Below are positions 1 to 12,220 of a DNA stretch of 64,000 bases, in pieces. The first letter of the stretch is position 1; each line of letters opens with the position of its first letter. The notes below the pieces were generated by a model, which worked only from the letters and a program-made list of their open reading frames with translations, did no database searches and was not told the DNA's origin. Source of the stretch: Synanceia verrucosa (lineage: Eukaryota; Chordata; Actinopteri; Perciformes; Synanceiidae); NCBI GenBank assembly GCA_029721515.1, contig JAQQSB010001539.1:1-64000 (forward strand), written 5' to 3'. The translations under genes were made by a program, and so were the position numbers.

Positions 1-590
1 TGTGAATATATGACTGTAACAGATTTCCCGTAAAATCACAGTGCACTACTGGCAGCTATGGTGCAGCAGAGACCTCCTTCTGTATTTACAGTACAGCTAG
101 TTCATTATTTGATCAGAAAAATAGTGTCTCACTGCCCCTTAATTTGTGCCATGATCTTAGCGTCGGCCTGTACCAATGCTCGTGGGTCCCTCCAGTTAGT
201 AAAGATTTTCCACTTCTATATTGTTCATGACGCAGAGCTTCTGGCATTTGTCTTTTGTCTTGCACTAGTTGTGATACACATGTTGACGGGCGTTGATCCT
301 GGCCACTGTTGATGTGTGGTACACGCCGACTTTACATTGACTTAAAATTAAAGGACCACCAGGGTAAACTGTGAAAATATAAATTAATGTTTATACATGC
401 TTCTTACCTGGGTTAACTGTTAAATATTATAATAATATTATATAGTCACAGAATCACTGAGTCACAGTGCAAGTGTGAGAGGGGCTTATGACTCAATATA
501 TCTATGTCAACACTACATTTCAGGAGTTTGTTTGCAAAAGCAGAAAAACATCATTGTTAAAGTGTTTTTATTTGACTGATATTTGCTGAG

Positions 591-640
591 GGCGGCACGG
601 TGGTGCAGTGGTTAGACTGTCGTCTCACAGCAAGAAGGTA
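591..640 (+). repeat. Fragment of a common fish dispersed repeat
   Basis: The stretch starting GGGCGGCACGGTGGTGCAGT and ending CACAGCAAGAAGG matches a repeat I remember as very common in teleost genomes. Here it is cut short directly after AGAAGG. The same fragment is in R copy B at about 31001-31050. The family name is uncertain. Confidence 0.5.
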
Positions 641-1308
641 CCAACTTTAGAACAGCACAACTTTGATCTTCCTTGAAGTACAGGAAAAAACATGACAAAG
701 ATAAATAATTGAAAACTGAGTAAGTGGGAGTATGTACAAGAGCCATTCATATGAAGTAATATCAACCCATTTATACAAAGTAATATAAAGTAGAATTCAT
801 AAACAACCATCATTTTCATGGAGGATCACCCAGACACTGGATTCTTCAGATACAATGCAACTGATCAGGGTTAGGGTGGGGTAAGTGAAGAACTACTGAT
901 TATCAACACAAAACATGGTATAAGTGGCCTGAAATGACATTTGTGACTTATAATAAGCCAAAACTAAATTGTCACTAAGACATTTGTCCACTATGTCAAC
1001 CAAAACAGGTTTTAATCATTTTTATGCAGGTGACCATTCATGGCCTCTTGAAATCTATACCTGACACTAGGGGTTGGTCAAGAAAGGTAAAGCTTTAAAT
1101 TTTGTCATAGAGGTAAACCAAATACATCATCGGAAAGGTCTTATCAAGGAGGATAGTATGATGTCAGTCTAAGGGCTCTATGCCAGTCCTGCTTTGAACT
1201 ATTGACCTTTGAACTCTGCATTTTCTGCATTTTCTAAGTCATCTAGCTCAACAACAGAATTACCTACAATCATGACATTTGACATTTGACATGCTAAATT
1301 TCTATCAC

Positions 1309-1323
1309 ATTTCCTCCCTTTTG
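1309..1323 (-). other. Candidate polypurine tract and LTR start of the ERV remnant (copy A)
   Basis: On the minus strand the bases AAAAGGGAGGAAA are followed by TGTGATAG. This is the usual arrangement of a retroviral polypurine tract next to the TG of a 3' LTR. It lies downstream of the integrase remnant at 2153-2479. The LTR body would run toward lower coordinates, but I cannot fix its end. The equivalent is at 47903-47916 in copy C. Inference from position and composition only. Confidence 0.35.
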
Positions 1324-2152
1324 TTCCCACAGGAACACCTTAGTAAATACAAAGTTTACTGAAAGCATCAAACATCAGATTGAAGCTTCCGCAGGTTGTT
1401 AAGATCTAACATCATTAAGATGTCAGTAACAGGAAAAAAAAAAAGTTGCATTTGTTCTTGCGAGAATAGAACTCTCTGGTTATAGCAAAGCTGAGACAGA
1501 CAGAACGGGGATTGTAGAATTACACAAGTGATATTACATTACTGTATATTAATCAGTACAGATAACAACCATCATCCACGATGACAGAAAAGACTTCATT
1601 ATAACTTTATGATTCTCAAATGTCCATGCTGTAAAACAAACAGATCCAATGCATCTCAGTTCTTCTCAGAGGTCACACCTATCAATGGTTACACCGCAAA
1701 TTCAGGCGAAAACCCTTTTCTAGGAAAAATTCCTGAATGACCCTCTCATGGAGCCCAGAGGAGAAAAACCCCATCGGTGTCAGATGAGGGGAAAACACCT
1801 CCGTGGTCTCCATGGGAACGATCCCCATTCTGGGCTTGCAGTGAACCTGGTTGTAACACAGAATAAACAGACATTAGAATCATCATAAAGGCATTATAAT
1901 CACATGAATATTTATGAAAATGTTGAAAAGTTGACTGTATGCTGGTGCAGATGTCTTTAGATTTCTTTGTTTCTTGTCCGCTGTTCTGGCATCATGGTTT
2001 CGTTGGAACAGAGCGTTTACTTTCACCATCTGTTCAGTTGGTGACTTGGCACGTCACATGTAGCAGGGAGCGCTCTTACCTCCTCCTGATATTGTGGATC
2101 TCCAGGTGGTGGGTCAGTTGGAGCTGGTACTTTTGCAGTGGGACGTGTAGAT

Positions 2153-2479
2153 TCATGTTGCTCTTTCTGCAACCTTCACTGTTGTGTCCGTGGTGAGGAG
2201 GATCTGGAACGGGCCTTGCCAGCGTCTGTGTTTCCAGCTTTTCCTTCTGAAGTCTTTCATGACCACGTCGTCTCCTGGTTGGAGCCGATGCAGTGGACCT
2301 TCAGCTTGACCAGGGAGTGCAGCAGCCACTTGTTGTCTCAGTGATGGCTCCCCTTTATTAACATCATTGCTCGTCGTCAGATCCTGGTGGTAGGATGGAC
2401 AACAGTCCCTCCATTTCAGCTGAACACTGGGCCATCTTCTTTTCCAGTTGAAATCAATCTGACCCCTTTTGAGGTACAC
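2153..2479 (-). pseudogene. Endogenous retrovirus integrase C-terminal remnant (copy A)
   Basis: The minus strand encodes about 108 residues ending in a region like the C-terminal DNA-binding (SH3-like) domain of gammaretrovirus-type integrases. Recognisable pieces are LHRLQPGD, VMKDFRRK and WQGPFQILLTT, followed by VKVAERAT and a stop. The catalytic core and zinc-binding N-terminus are absent, so this is an end fragment of pol. In all three R copies the reading frame closes just after AERAT, so it cannot make a functional enzyme. Downstream on the same strand there is no recognisable env, only stop-rich sequence and then a candidate polypurine tract. Related fragments lie at 32567-32891 and 46747-47070. 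A class I-like ERV source is likely; the exact genus is not determined. Confidence 0.75.
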
Positions 2480-3554
2480 TGGTTAAACTGGCTGTCTGTA
2501 TCCTGGATGTCTCATTTCCACCTGCCTCCAGTGTGTCTGCAAAATACAATAATAGCAAAACAACACAACAAGCAACAATAGCAGACATAGATAAAACAAT
2601 CCATTAAGTGTTATTTTACTCAAGACTTCCTGCTCTAATTTCAAAATAAAAGCCCTTTTTGTCTGTTCATAGAACTGTGTTTATTAACATGAGACCTTTA
2701 TTTTGACCTACCGTATGTATAATAATAAATACTCAGTGCAAACTTGACTAGCTTTATGGAAAAAGACAATGAGCCAGCCCGATGTATAGAGTTTATTCTG
2801 AAGGACCAACTGGACTGATATCTGCGTTCAATCTTCAGTCTTTTGTAAAATTCACCAACATCTCGCCTGTGAGACATTAATGAGTCTATATAGTGACCTT
2901 GCTGCTGTTAACACTACAAGCTGTATATCAGAAACATTTAGCCTTGTTATACTTAAAATATATGGAGAGTTCAAAGTCATTACCAAAAAACAATAATAAC
3001 CATAACGCTAATGTGGCCTTCGATGAAATGGAGTTTGATACTCCTGTTCTAGTGGATATGGAGGCTTTAGCACACTGATTCAGGTGGTACCTCGTGTGTC
3101 CTCTATCCAATCGGAGGGTCTCACACCCTTACCCGAATGTTGTCATCGTCACCCTCTGTTGTCACTCTTTGTATGGAGAGATGCTACCAGTACAGTTAGT
3201 GCACCGTAGTATGACACATGATCAAGATTTGTGAGGTCTAGAGGCGTCCCCCTGAGACCCACTATTGCAGGACCCTCAAACGTGTCCTGTGCAAAGCTTG
3301 AACAGTAAAAACCCTATACTGTTGTTGGTGGAGCCTCTGATCAAAGCAATAAGCAAGGCCTCAACTCAGATTAATTTGGAATCTGCGCAGATTTTTGCCA
3401 ATTTTTACTTTTTCAACTTGACATTGGGGCTGCCAAACCTAGTAGATTACTTCATGTTACTATTGCTGATGGCTAATTGTTACCATGACCATACACTGCC
3501 CACCCTCAGTGACTCAGTAACTACCCCTCTGTGTACGATGAAAGTTTTATTTCA

Positions 3555-3772
3555 CAGATATATATATATATATACCTATATATATGTATATATATATACG
3601 TATACATATATATATACCTATATATAGGTATATATATACACGTATATATATATATATACACATGTATATAAATATATACGTATATATATATATATACGTA
3701 TATATATATATATACGTATATACAAATATATATATGTATATTTGTATATACGTATATATATATATATATAAA
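3555..3772. repeat. TATATACG-type microsatellite (copy A)
   Basis: Over 200 bases of alternating TA interrupted by ACGTA and AAATA steps, rich in self-complementary stretches. Open frames here are an artefact of the repeat (strings of Y, I and V). Copy B has a rearranged version at 33950-34127. Copy C lacks it together with about 100 flanking bases. Confidence 0.9.
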
Positions 3773-4190
3773 GCTGACATTTCAACTCAAGCGTCCATCA
3801 TGTCCATGTGCTGCCTTCAGATGGGATCATGTTCACAAGAAGAGTCCATGTGAATCCTCCTCTTTCATTATCCAAGACCTCATTGGTGGAAATTTAGTGA
3901 AAACAACTGAAGTTCACTCTTGATGTTTGTTAATATGCTGTAATCAGACCATAGACTGTATATAACGAGTGGACGGAGCTATCGTGAAGTCACCTGTTGG
4001 TTTGTGAACAACAGCAATGAAGCCCACTCGTTTTGTGCTTCTTCACAGGACAACAAAAATCACACAAGCTTTCTGAGAAAAAGACTTTTCAACTAAATTC
4101 TTTATTTTGCTGTCTTTTTCCATGTACCACCAAGGCTCTAAGAATAGCTGATCTGTGACCTGTGACATTAGACTGTTTACACTCTCCAGT

Positions 4191-4964
4191 CACTTTATTA
4201 GGTACACCTTGCCAGTAAAAGGTTGGACCCCTTTTTCCTTCAGAACTGTCTTAATTCTTGGTGTCGTCCTTTCTATGAGGTGTTGGAAACATTCCTCACA
4301 GATTCTGGTCCATATTGACATGATGGCATCACTCAGCTGCTGCAGATTTGTCAGCTGATCATCTATGATGAGAATCTCTTTTCCTCCACATCCTAAAGCT
4401 GCTCTATTGGATTGAGATCTGGTGACTGTGGACACCAGTGGAGTCCAGTGAACTCACTGTCATGTGAACTGTAGCCTCAGTTTCTGTTCTTAGCTGACAG
4501 CAGTGTCACCAGGTGTGCTCTTCTTCTGCTGCTCTAGTCCATCTTCTTCAAGGCTCCAGTGCTGAGCTTCACACATGATATTCTGCATTCCTTGGTTGAA
4601 CCAGTGGTTATTTGAGTTCCTGTTGACTTTCTATCATCTCCAACCAGTCTGTCCATTCTCCTGTGACCTCTCACATCAATGAGACATTTTACTCACTGGA
4701 TATTTCCTCTTTTCTGGACCATTCTCTGTGAACCCTAGAGATGTTGTAGTGAAAATCCCAGTAGATCAACAGTTTATGAAATCCCAGTCTGTCTGGCACC
4801 AACAACCATGCCACGTTCAAAGTCTCTTAAATCTTCTTTCTTCCTCATTCTGATGCTCTGGTTGAACTTCAGCTCAGTGTCTTGACCACATCTACATGTC
4901 TCAATGCACTGAGTTACAGCTATCTGTGTTAACAAGCAATTGAACAGGTGTACCTAATAAAGTG
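4191..4964 (-). mobile_element. Tc1-like transposon, internally deleted (R copy A)
   Basis: The ends carry the inverted repeat CACTTTATTAGGTACACC and its complement, which I recognise from a widespread fish Tc1/mariner family. At about 775 bp it is roughly half the length of an autonomous copy. The minus strand retains the N-terminal third of the transposase gene and the C-terminal part (IMSIWTRICEECFQHL region at 4190-4435). The middle, which would encode the first catalytic aspartates, is missing. The deletion joins a stretch reading CTGAGGCTACAGTTCACA to GACAGTGAGTTCACTG, and all three R copies share it, so it predates the duplication of R. It cannot move by itself. Confidence 0.85.
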
Positions 4965-5396
4965 GCAGGGTTGTCAGCCTCTTGTAGTGAGTTTATAACT
5001 ACAGAACAACATAAAGTGATTCCTGTTTCACTCGGGTTTATTTTTCAGATGTGCACAGTGAGCAGATGGTGACTGTAGTAGCAGGTAGTGACCTGCAGGG
5101 GGAGTTATGCTCCTCCTCACAGCACTGAGTCTGACACAAAGATTTAATTCAGTATTTACAGTATTCTAAAGACACTCTCATCAGGTGTTAGGAGCTCTTC
5201 ACTCCTGCCACAGCACTGCTCTGAAACATGTCAGCATCCTGGCTGAAGTTCCTTCATGTTTGATTTGTTTTTTCACTGCGAACAAACTGCATAATCTAGA
5301 GTGAGACATACATTAAACATCAGGGTACCTAAGCTCAAACTGCTTTTAATAATCTTAGAAATATCAAGGTTATCCTCTTGTGATAATCACTCAGGT
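4965..5396. other. Noncoding R sequence right of the Tc1 element
   Basis: No gene seen. It is collinear with 43879-44309 of copy C in inverted form. The last shared base before BEL2 is 5396. Confidence 0.7.
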
Positions 5397-5400
5397 CTTA

Positions 5401-7896
5401 TCACTCCCATCTGAGAAGGTGATTCCCCAGGGTCTCCCCTCCCAGTTGGTGGGTGTGAAGCTGCGGTGGAATGTAATCTGCCCAAGCTCCACATAGTTTG
5501 ATGGCTTCGCCTCTGAGGCTTTCTGAAAGTGGCTTGTCCCAGTTTTCTCTGGCAAGTTTTCCAACACCCGTCTCCTGGAATGCTTTCCTCACAAGGATTG
5601 CCCCCTTCTGTTTGGCAGGTGTTACCAGGCCGATGGGGTCGTAAAGCCCAGCCACCTGGCTTAAAAGCTCCCTTCTAGTCAGTGGGTCAGGAGTTCCTAG
5701 TCACACCTCCTCCTTGAGAAGATCTTTGCTCACCCTCACCTTTTTCTTCCTCTTAGAAAAGTTGATGGATGTTAACATGTAGAGTTTATCTTCTCCCATA
5801 TCAGAACCAACACCCAGAGCTTTGTTATCTTCGTCTCTCATCTGATTTGGAAGAATGATGGTTGAAACTTTTGTCACATCCTCCTCTCCTTCCTGGACAG
5901 CATCACTCCTTTGCCTCCCACTGTTCTCTGACCGTACCTATGGTTTCACCAGGAAGCCCCCAGCTCGCAGGATTTCCCCCACACCTTGGGTAATTTCATC
6001 CAGTTTCTCCAGGCTGTTGTGGGAGATAAGGATGTCATCATCATACCTATCCTCTTCAAGGACTCTGCATTCCTTTGTCTGATGGGCAAAGATGGGAAGC
6101 TTGGCTGTTTCTCTCATAGCTAGTTGTGCTATACATCCAGCTGGTCTGTCTCCCATATTAACATGGGTGATAGCATACTCTCTTATCTCCTCCTCAGGCT
6201 TATCCCTCCAAAGGAATCGGTGCAGGTGCATTTCACATTCCTCTAACCACACTGAACTGTACATCTTCTTGATGTCTCCAAGGGCAGCGTGTACCCCTCT
6301 TCTGAACCTCAGTAACACAGCTCTGATTGGATTGAACACATCAGGTCCCTTCAGCAGAAGATCATTCATACTTATCCCTTTGAATTTTTGACTGCTATTC
6401 CATACCAATCGTACTGGGGTCGTGACAGAATGTGGGTTTGGTGCCACCAGGTGGATCACGTACCACACTGGCCCTTTCCATTTCCTCCTAATTCCATCAG
6501 AAAGCTCAATGGCAGCTGCCCACTCAACCATTTCATGGATCTGTGTTGTGTATATGGTTTTCGACTCTGGTTGTCTCTGCAGCTGTCTTTCTGTCCTTAA
6601 GAATGTGGCCTCTACTGCGCTTTTGTTGTTAGGAAGTGAGGTGGGGTCCTCTATCCATGGGTACTTAGCATCCCAGTGGGGAGAGTCTGTGTGCCCATCC
6701 ATGCACACATAGGTGAGTCCTCCTCTTATGATCTCAAGTTCCTTTTCCTCTGCCAGAGTCATATCTTTTCCTCCTGGCTGGCAGTTGCTGCAGCGACATC
6801 CTCCACACTTTGGCTCACATGCGGCTCCAATGCTCTCCCACCACCACCAGTCAAGAAACTCATGGGTAGTTGTAGTTGTGAACTTTGGGGTGAGTCTGTC
6901 TTTATACTCTTCAAATGCAAGCTTAGCCTCTGGACCTCTGAAAACTTCTGTGTACTTAACAGCAGCCGTCCTCATGGAACGAGCAAAGTGGGTTTTTGAC
7001 TCATAAGCTGCGACCTCAACATCCTCAAACAGGTCAGGGTGTGCTCCGCCCACTGTCCTTCCCAAAGGGCTTTCCCACAAGACGAGGTCACCAATAACTC
7101 TTACCCTTTGTGGTGCAAGCCTCCCCTCTCTGTGGCTGATGAGAAGTTCAACATCTTTTGGTCTCTTCAACTCCTCCAACTTAACCTCAGGGAAGAATTT
7201 CCTCAGTCTCTCAGGATCAACAGCCCTGTGTACTTTGGCAATCTCATCCAGCCCATAGCAGACAAGTTTGTGGGCTATTACTCTGCCTTGAGGTGTCTTG
7301 ATCCTAACTCGGAGGAGGTATCTATTTGTTTTCACTTTCATGGCCATCCTGCCTACACCATGTACGACTAAGGTCACTTTCTCGCACCGTAATTTCAGCT
7401 TTTCAGCAGCTTTGTGGGTTATGTAGTTTGTATCAGAAGCAAGATCAATTAGAGTCCCAATCTTCTGACCTGCATTTGCGGTGACCTCCATCAGCGTCAT
7501 GATGACAGGGAGTTTGCGTAGTCTATTCCTCGCCAGAAGCTCAGTCCAGGTCTCACTGGTGTTAATCCTGCCTGCAGCGCTGTTGGTGAAGACTTTTCTG
7601 CACCTCTCTGCCATCTCTGGGGAAAGCTCAGACAAAAAGTCCTGTTGGTCGTCCGTGAATCGGTCTTTAGTACCTTCTCCACGCTGCTCCTCAGTGCTTC
7701 TGCTGCTGTTTCCTTTTGGGCAGAGGAAGTAGTGGTGACTAGATGTTCCCTCCTCTTTACAGTCTTTGTTCCTGCATAAGAAGGTGTCTCTGCAGTATCC
7801 ATCACTCTCATGGCATCCAAGGCATTTTGTGCAAGCTCCCACTCTTATCAGGGCAGCCTTCTTCTCATGGAGATTCAGTCTCTTGAACTCTGACAA
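5401..7896 (-). pseudogene. BEL2 pol: cysteine cluster, protease, reverse transcriptase (disrupted)
   Basis: A 652-codon frame (7896-5938) starts with a cysteine/histidine cluster (CTKCLGCHESDGYC). It is followed by a retropepsin-like site (LIDLASDTNYI) typical of BEL peptidases, then the RT palm. RT motifs are RLVWNSSQKFKG, LGDIKKMYSSV (first catalytic Asp region) and DRYDDDILISHNS, where the active-site aspartates sit in a Y-D-D-D version of the usual YVDD. The frame closes at 5938 and stops interrupt the next 280 bases. RT-connection sequence (AGLYDPIGLVTPAKQKG) reappears in another frame at 5655-5401 before truncation. Without ribonuclease H and integrase it cannot complete retrotransposition. 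Confidence 0.85.
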
Positions 7897-9344
7897 AGGA
7901 ATATTTTGTCATGGTGTCTTTCATCACCACACACAGCACACATGTTCCCAAGTGCTTTCTTTGCTGTCCTTGTGGCGGCATATTTTTTCTCAGGTTTCTT
8001 GGATGAATGGTAGTCTGGTTTTTCAGTCTTTTCCACTCCTTTAAGCTGCTCTAGCCTCTCAAGAATCTCTTCTTGGTTCTTCAGGAATCTCAATAATGCA
8101 TCAAAGTGGTTGCTGGGAGTGACATTGTTACTTGGGTCTACCATGAAAATCAGCCAGTCTCTCTTAATGAAATCTGGTAACTTGCTTTCTATTGCTTTGG
8201 TCACCAAGGGATTGTTCAGTGCACCAGAATTCCCCAGTTCTGTGAGATCTGACAAGGCTTTCTCTACTAACTGTATTAAGTCGATGACTCTCCTGGGCTG
8301 GTTTCCCTTCACAGCAGGCATATTCTCCAGTTCTTGTAGAATCTCTAAGGTGATGGTTGTCTTATTCCCATACCTGTTTTCCATGACTCTGAATATCTCT
8401 TCAGCAGTACTATATGTTGACTGTCTGAGATCCCTTAATATCTTCCCATCAACACTGTTTGAGGAGTTGGATTTTCTTGACCTCAGCTCATCCAGATGGT
8501 TCACCTTGACTTTGTGGGCTCTCCCAGTCTTTCCTCCACCTGTGGTATTCTCTTTTATTTCCACCGAAGATGGGAAGGGCTGTTGGTTTAATCCTCACAG
8601 CAGCAGGTGCAGGTGCTGCTGGCATTACAGGTTCTCTGCCACTCTCAACAGCTGTCTCTGCAGTCCTCCTCGCAGCGATGAACTCAGCTCTCCTCATTTC
8701 CAGCCTGCTGAATACAACCCTTAAATCTTTAATTTGGTCATTCAGGCGCTGTCTCTCTTCCATGAGGATCCACCGCTCCCAGGCAGACATAGTTCTGGTG
8801 TCCTCGTGCACCCTCTTCCCCAGGAGGGTTAGGTGCATCTCATCGCTCTCCTTTCAACAGGTAGGTTTTCAGCTACATCACAGCTCTTCTCAGTTTCATG
8901 GATTGCTGCTGTGAGCTCATAACAGCCATACTTGGACCACAGGTTCACTTGGACAATGTCTTTCAATTCCTTCCATCTTTCTTCAGCTTCAGTTGCAGTT
9001 CTCTCAATGTCACCCTCTAGTGTCTCTCCAAGAACTGCATCTTCTTCCTTTGTTTGCTCTGATGCCTCAGCCTGGAGTCCCATCCTATAGTCCTCGTTGG
9101 CATCAAGAAGTCTCTTGTAGCAATCAGAAAGTCTGTTGAATTCCTCCCTCAGTTCTGCCTCGACCATGCTGTCTGCCTCTTTTCTGAGGAAGGTGGCCTG
9201 CTTTGTGAAGCTACTCTTTGCAGTGGTTCTTTCCCTCCTGAGTTGTTTCACAGTCTTCTCCAACATTTCCTCTGCCATCTTTCTCAGGAATATAGGACTC
9301 CTCTGGCTTTTACCTTTGCGTCTACAGCCCTCTTGGACGTGCAA
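7875..9344 (-). pseudogene. BEL2 gag, broken into frames
   Basis: Three overlapping minus-strand frames (9344-8829, 8838-8488, 8564-7875) carry one gag-like polypeptide interrupted by frameshifts. The first is rich in charged heptads (KQLRRERTTAK, ELREEFNRLSD) and likely forms a coiled coil. The second ends with LPIFGGNKREYHRWRKDW, which fits the start of the BEL gag domain (DUF1759-like, 'LP.F.G....Y..W...F'). The third continues it (ILQELENMPAVKGN, SKLPDFIKRDW). It ends with MCAVCGDERHHDKIFLC, the beginning of the cysteine cluster carried on in the next frame. Gag would package the element RNA in cytoplasmic particles. The frameshifts make it non-functional. Confidence 0.75.
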
Positions 9345-9384
9345 AAGCTTTTATCTTCTCATCCACGCTGCACGCTCGGTTATC

Positions 9385-10572
9385 AACTGTAGAGTCCTCT
9401 GGGGATAATGCTTCAATGCCTGCCTGAACTCAAACGGCATAGATGACAACAGAGGACGCGATACAACTCCATCCATTCATTCACTGTGTCTTTATTTATC
9501 CTCTCAATACCACACAGGATGGGATAGATTGATAACCTTAAAATGGAAACAGAGCATTAAATTAGATAAGCAGATTTATCAACATAGTATATTTGATAGC
9601 TTATTTCATCATGGTAAAATTAAATATCATATTATTAGTTAAACAAAAAAAAAAATCATGTTAAATTTATGAGTGAGGTTGGATTTATTAGGCATTTTAT
9701 TTAGGCAATTAATGCACCAAGTCTATTCAGTTCTTTAATTTGCCTCTCAACCAAATAAAATATATCTATATATACACACATGAAATTAGGAAGCCAATGT
9801 GAATAAACTAATCAGTGTGACTTCAAAAGGAATGAACCAGTATTCTTATATACTATCTGTTTATATCTCTATGAGTCCAATTGTCCATCTATTTATTTAT
9901 TTATTTATCAGCATTTAGTTGGCAATGAACACAATAAATTAATGAATGAGTGAATAACTAACTGACTAGTGTCCACAGAGCAGGGCAAACAGAAGAGGAA
10001 AGACACTTTTGCACTCACCCCACTGATTGAGAACATCATTTAAACTCATAATTGTAGACATACCGATAGCGTCTCTATGCTCATCTAAACACTGATGCAA
10101 GCTGTCTCTCCCCTGCAGCAGCATGCCACACTGAACAGACAAAGAAGCCACACACCTGTCTGCTGGCACACTTCATCAGAATGGCTCCTCCCTCACTCTC
10201 CTGCCTACCTGCAGATACCCAACGCACTATTATTATTGGTATTATTATTATTATATTGATATTTATATGATTATTAATTAAACCCAGTTCCTTTAAATAA
10301 ATTGGACATAAGGGGAAAAGAGAAAAAATATGCTGAATGCCTGCCGATCGTTCTCCTGACTCAACACATATTATATACTTATGAAAAAAATCTGTGCTGT
10401 TATATAATTGTGACTTTACAGCTTTATGGATCATTTTTCTCAACACCTACTTTTGGGATACAGATGGTGTCGTCTAAGGTCTCATCTGTTTTGATGGAAG
10501 CTTAACTTAAACTGGTGGTTTTAGCATTATGGTGTGGCATTTGTCTTGTTTTTGTTTTGTTCTCTTTTAAAG
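9385..10572. other. KDZ intronic DNA in the left arm
   Basis: No exon is visible in this 1.2 kb. It matches 61255-62440 inverted, which on the right arm is the intron between KDZ exons at 62480-62571 and 61137-61254. It is A/T-rich with short ATTT and ATT repeats (about 9890-9915 and 10230-10260). The exons upstream of it in the right arm are missing here because BEL2 begins at 9384. Confidence 0.7.
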
Positions 10573-12130
10573 ATCATCAAGCGGGCAGAGGTTGAAGCTA
10601 CCGCTCTCGAAAACATAAAGAAGGAGCACAACCTTGATGAGGAAACCCTACAGCAGTGGGTGTGTGATGTGAGGCAGTGGACGGTAACAGGTGAAAAATG
10701 AACTGTACTTTGATGTCTTTTCATGTGTCCATGTTATTCCTTCACATCCACAATAGCACATTACTTTATGTTGAAAATGAGACAGTTGATGACATTTCTC
10801 TCTTTTGTTATTGTTTACCTATTCAGAGAGAGTATCCACTCCAGGGTGTACTGAAGACATGAGGGCAGACGTTGAGAACATCACTGTGTAACCCTTTGCA
10901 CAAGAAACAAGACCTGTACCGTCAGCATGGTTTGTGTTCAAACTAAGTTAATTTCCATTACACCACAAAAGATTATCAACCACAACACAGTTCTCTTTTC
11001 CTCCCACAATGCAGATAGCAACCAGGTGAGACAAAGAAAGAGAAAACAAATGACAGAGCTGAAGAAGAAGCTTCGTGAGAAGGTTGTTCAGTACAACTCA
11101 GTGGCTGAAGATCAGATTGAAGAGGAGTTGGCGTGCAGTCTGACAGAGGGTTACATCCCACCATGGGAGAGGCATGAAAATGGTATGCTAATAAGTTAGC
11201 TTGTCTTGTTGATCTTTGAGACTATTCCCACTCTATGACTGTGGTGTGACTGTATGTTAGTGTTGTAAATTTTGAACAGTTTTCAATTTTCAGATGGAAC
11301 AATGGTTCCGACCTCACTTATTTAAATTATTATTATTGTATTTTTGTCAATGCGCAATTGAATTACAGTTTTAATACTTTTGTACTCTGGCCATAAATAT
11401 ATTAGTGTCAGAAATAAGCATTATTCTGCCATAACATGTAAATATACTTTTCTCCCTTCTCCATTCCTCTCCTCAATCTGAAGGTGACAACTTCATGTTG
11501 AAGAGGACTGTTTTTGACCAGGTGATGCTGGTGAAACGCTTGGAGGAGGAGCAGAGCATCCTGTTAAAGGAGATGTCTCAGCACGTCCTTTACCTCCTGA
11601 AGGAAGTCAAAGAAGTGGAGACACTCAGAGGACAGACTTTGGAGAGCCTCAAAACCAACAGTCTGTATGAGCTCTTCAAAGGAGAATCTTTTCCTCCACT
11701 CTGCAAACAGGTTTAGTCCTACATGTGTAGAACACCTTCATATTTTTTCATTGTTAGAAATCTTGCCATGCGTTATGCTGAACTCAGCAAATGTTTGGTG
11801 TTTGTATTTGATATATGATGGAAACAATAAGTTATCAATATTATATAATATGATATTAAAATCAATAAATGATGCTCTGTATCAGTTGTTTTGTTTGTTT
11901 TCATTTACAGATTTTGGTGACCTGACAGAGGAGGCTACACAAGGGCTGATCAGTGTCCTCAGTGGAAGACGTCTCTCAGTGAAAAGTCAGCACAGACAGG
12001 CTGTAGATGTGTACTGTAGCTTAGCCTCCATGGACTGTGATTCACTTCACACACAGACAGAGGACAGTGAGAGTGAGATGACAACGGCTTCACTATCCCA
12101 GAGTCAGAGTCAGAGGAGGAAGAGGAGTAA
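10573..12130 (+). pseudogene. KDZ-family transposase, 3' exons (left arm)
   Basis: Five exons with GT/AG borders can be placed: 10573-10690, 10827-10929, 11015-11182, 11484-11710 and 11911-12130. They encode, in order, a helical stretch (EETLQQWVCDVRQW); the hallmark LYRQH joined across an intron to DSNQVRQRKRKQ; a basic region ending ACSLTEGYIPPWE; a leucine-rich coiled segment (KRLEEEQSILLKEMSQHV); and an acidic tail after LTEEATQGLISVLSGRRL. This is the C-terminal layout of KDZ transposases. Defects: a TAA with a frameshift between ENITV and HKKQDLYRQ, a base missing there relative to the right arm (three Ts against four), a phase mismatch between the last two exons, and a frameshift after QTEDSE that destroys the acidic C-terminus kept on the right. 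All exons encoding the core are absent here. Confidence 0.75.
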
Positions 12131-12220
12131 GGACCACTGCCTGACATTACTGAGGCACTGCTCCACTTGTATGGTGTTATTTACCAGCCCGGGATGTGGA
12201 TGTGATTTGATTGTTTTATA

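Larger units (their letters stand above)
1..5396 (+). repeat. Composite repeat R, copy A (body only)
   Basis: This block matches 30410-35142 (copy B, same direction, offset about 30409 at the left end) and, from about 721 onward, 43879-48497 (copy C, inverted). The match runs off the left window edge. It ends sharply at 5396, where BEL2 sequence begins; copy C ends at the same homologous base (43879). Reading left to right it holds A/T-rich noncoding DNA, an LTR-like stretch, an integrase remnant on the minus strand, a TATATACG-type microsatellite and a Tc1-like element. Outside those parts I see no coding content in 1-2150 or 2480-4190. The shared sequence differs between copies by scattered substitutions and small indels, so the copies are recent relatives. 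Confidence 0.85.
5397..9384 (-). mobile_element. BEL/Pao retrotransposon BEL2, truncated at both ends
   Basis: Reading the minus strand from 9344 down, the order is a coiled-coil gag region, a cysteine-rich region, a retropepsin-like domain, reverse transcriptase and the start of the region after RT. This is BEL/Pao order. No LTR is seen at either end. At 9384/9385 the sequence switches to DNA homologous to 62440 (right arm). At 5396/5397 it switches to R. The ribonuclease H and integrase parts and both LTRs are absent. Because the flanks belong to two different repeated units, the element probably arrived through rearrangement, or was cut by one, and did not sit here as a simple insertion. 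It is unrelated in detail to BEL1. Confidence 0.85.

Noticed and set aside
3265..3546. Open frame beginning MQDPQTCPVQSLNSK, repeated in copies B and C
   Set aside because: It is repeated because R is repeated; no domain, and its end differs between copies.
3547..3853. Tyr/Ile-rich open frames at the AT microsatellite (and at 33938-34280)
   Set aside because: Translation of simple sequence; no start context or conservation.
1..5396. Large DNA-virus-derived or giant transposon such as Teratorn
   Set aside because: No herpesvirus-type or piggyBac genes are present. The only viral trace is a retroviral integrase end fragment.
8829..9344. Coiled-coil frame as a host structural protein
   Set aside because: It is immediately upstream of BEL gag and pol on the same strand and fits an N-terminal gag region.
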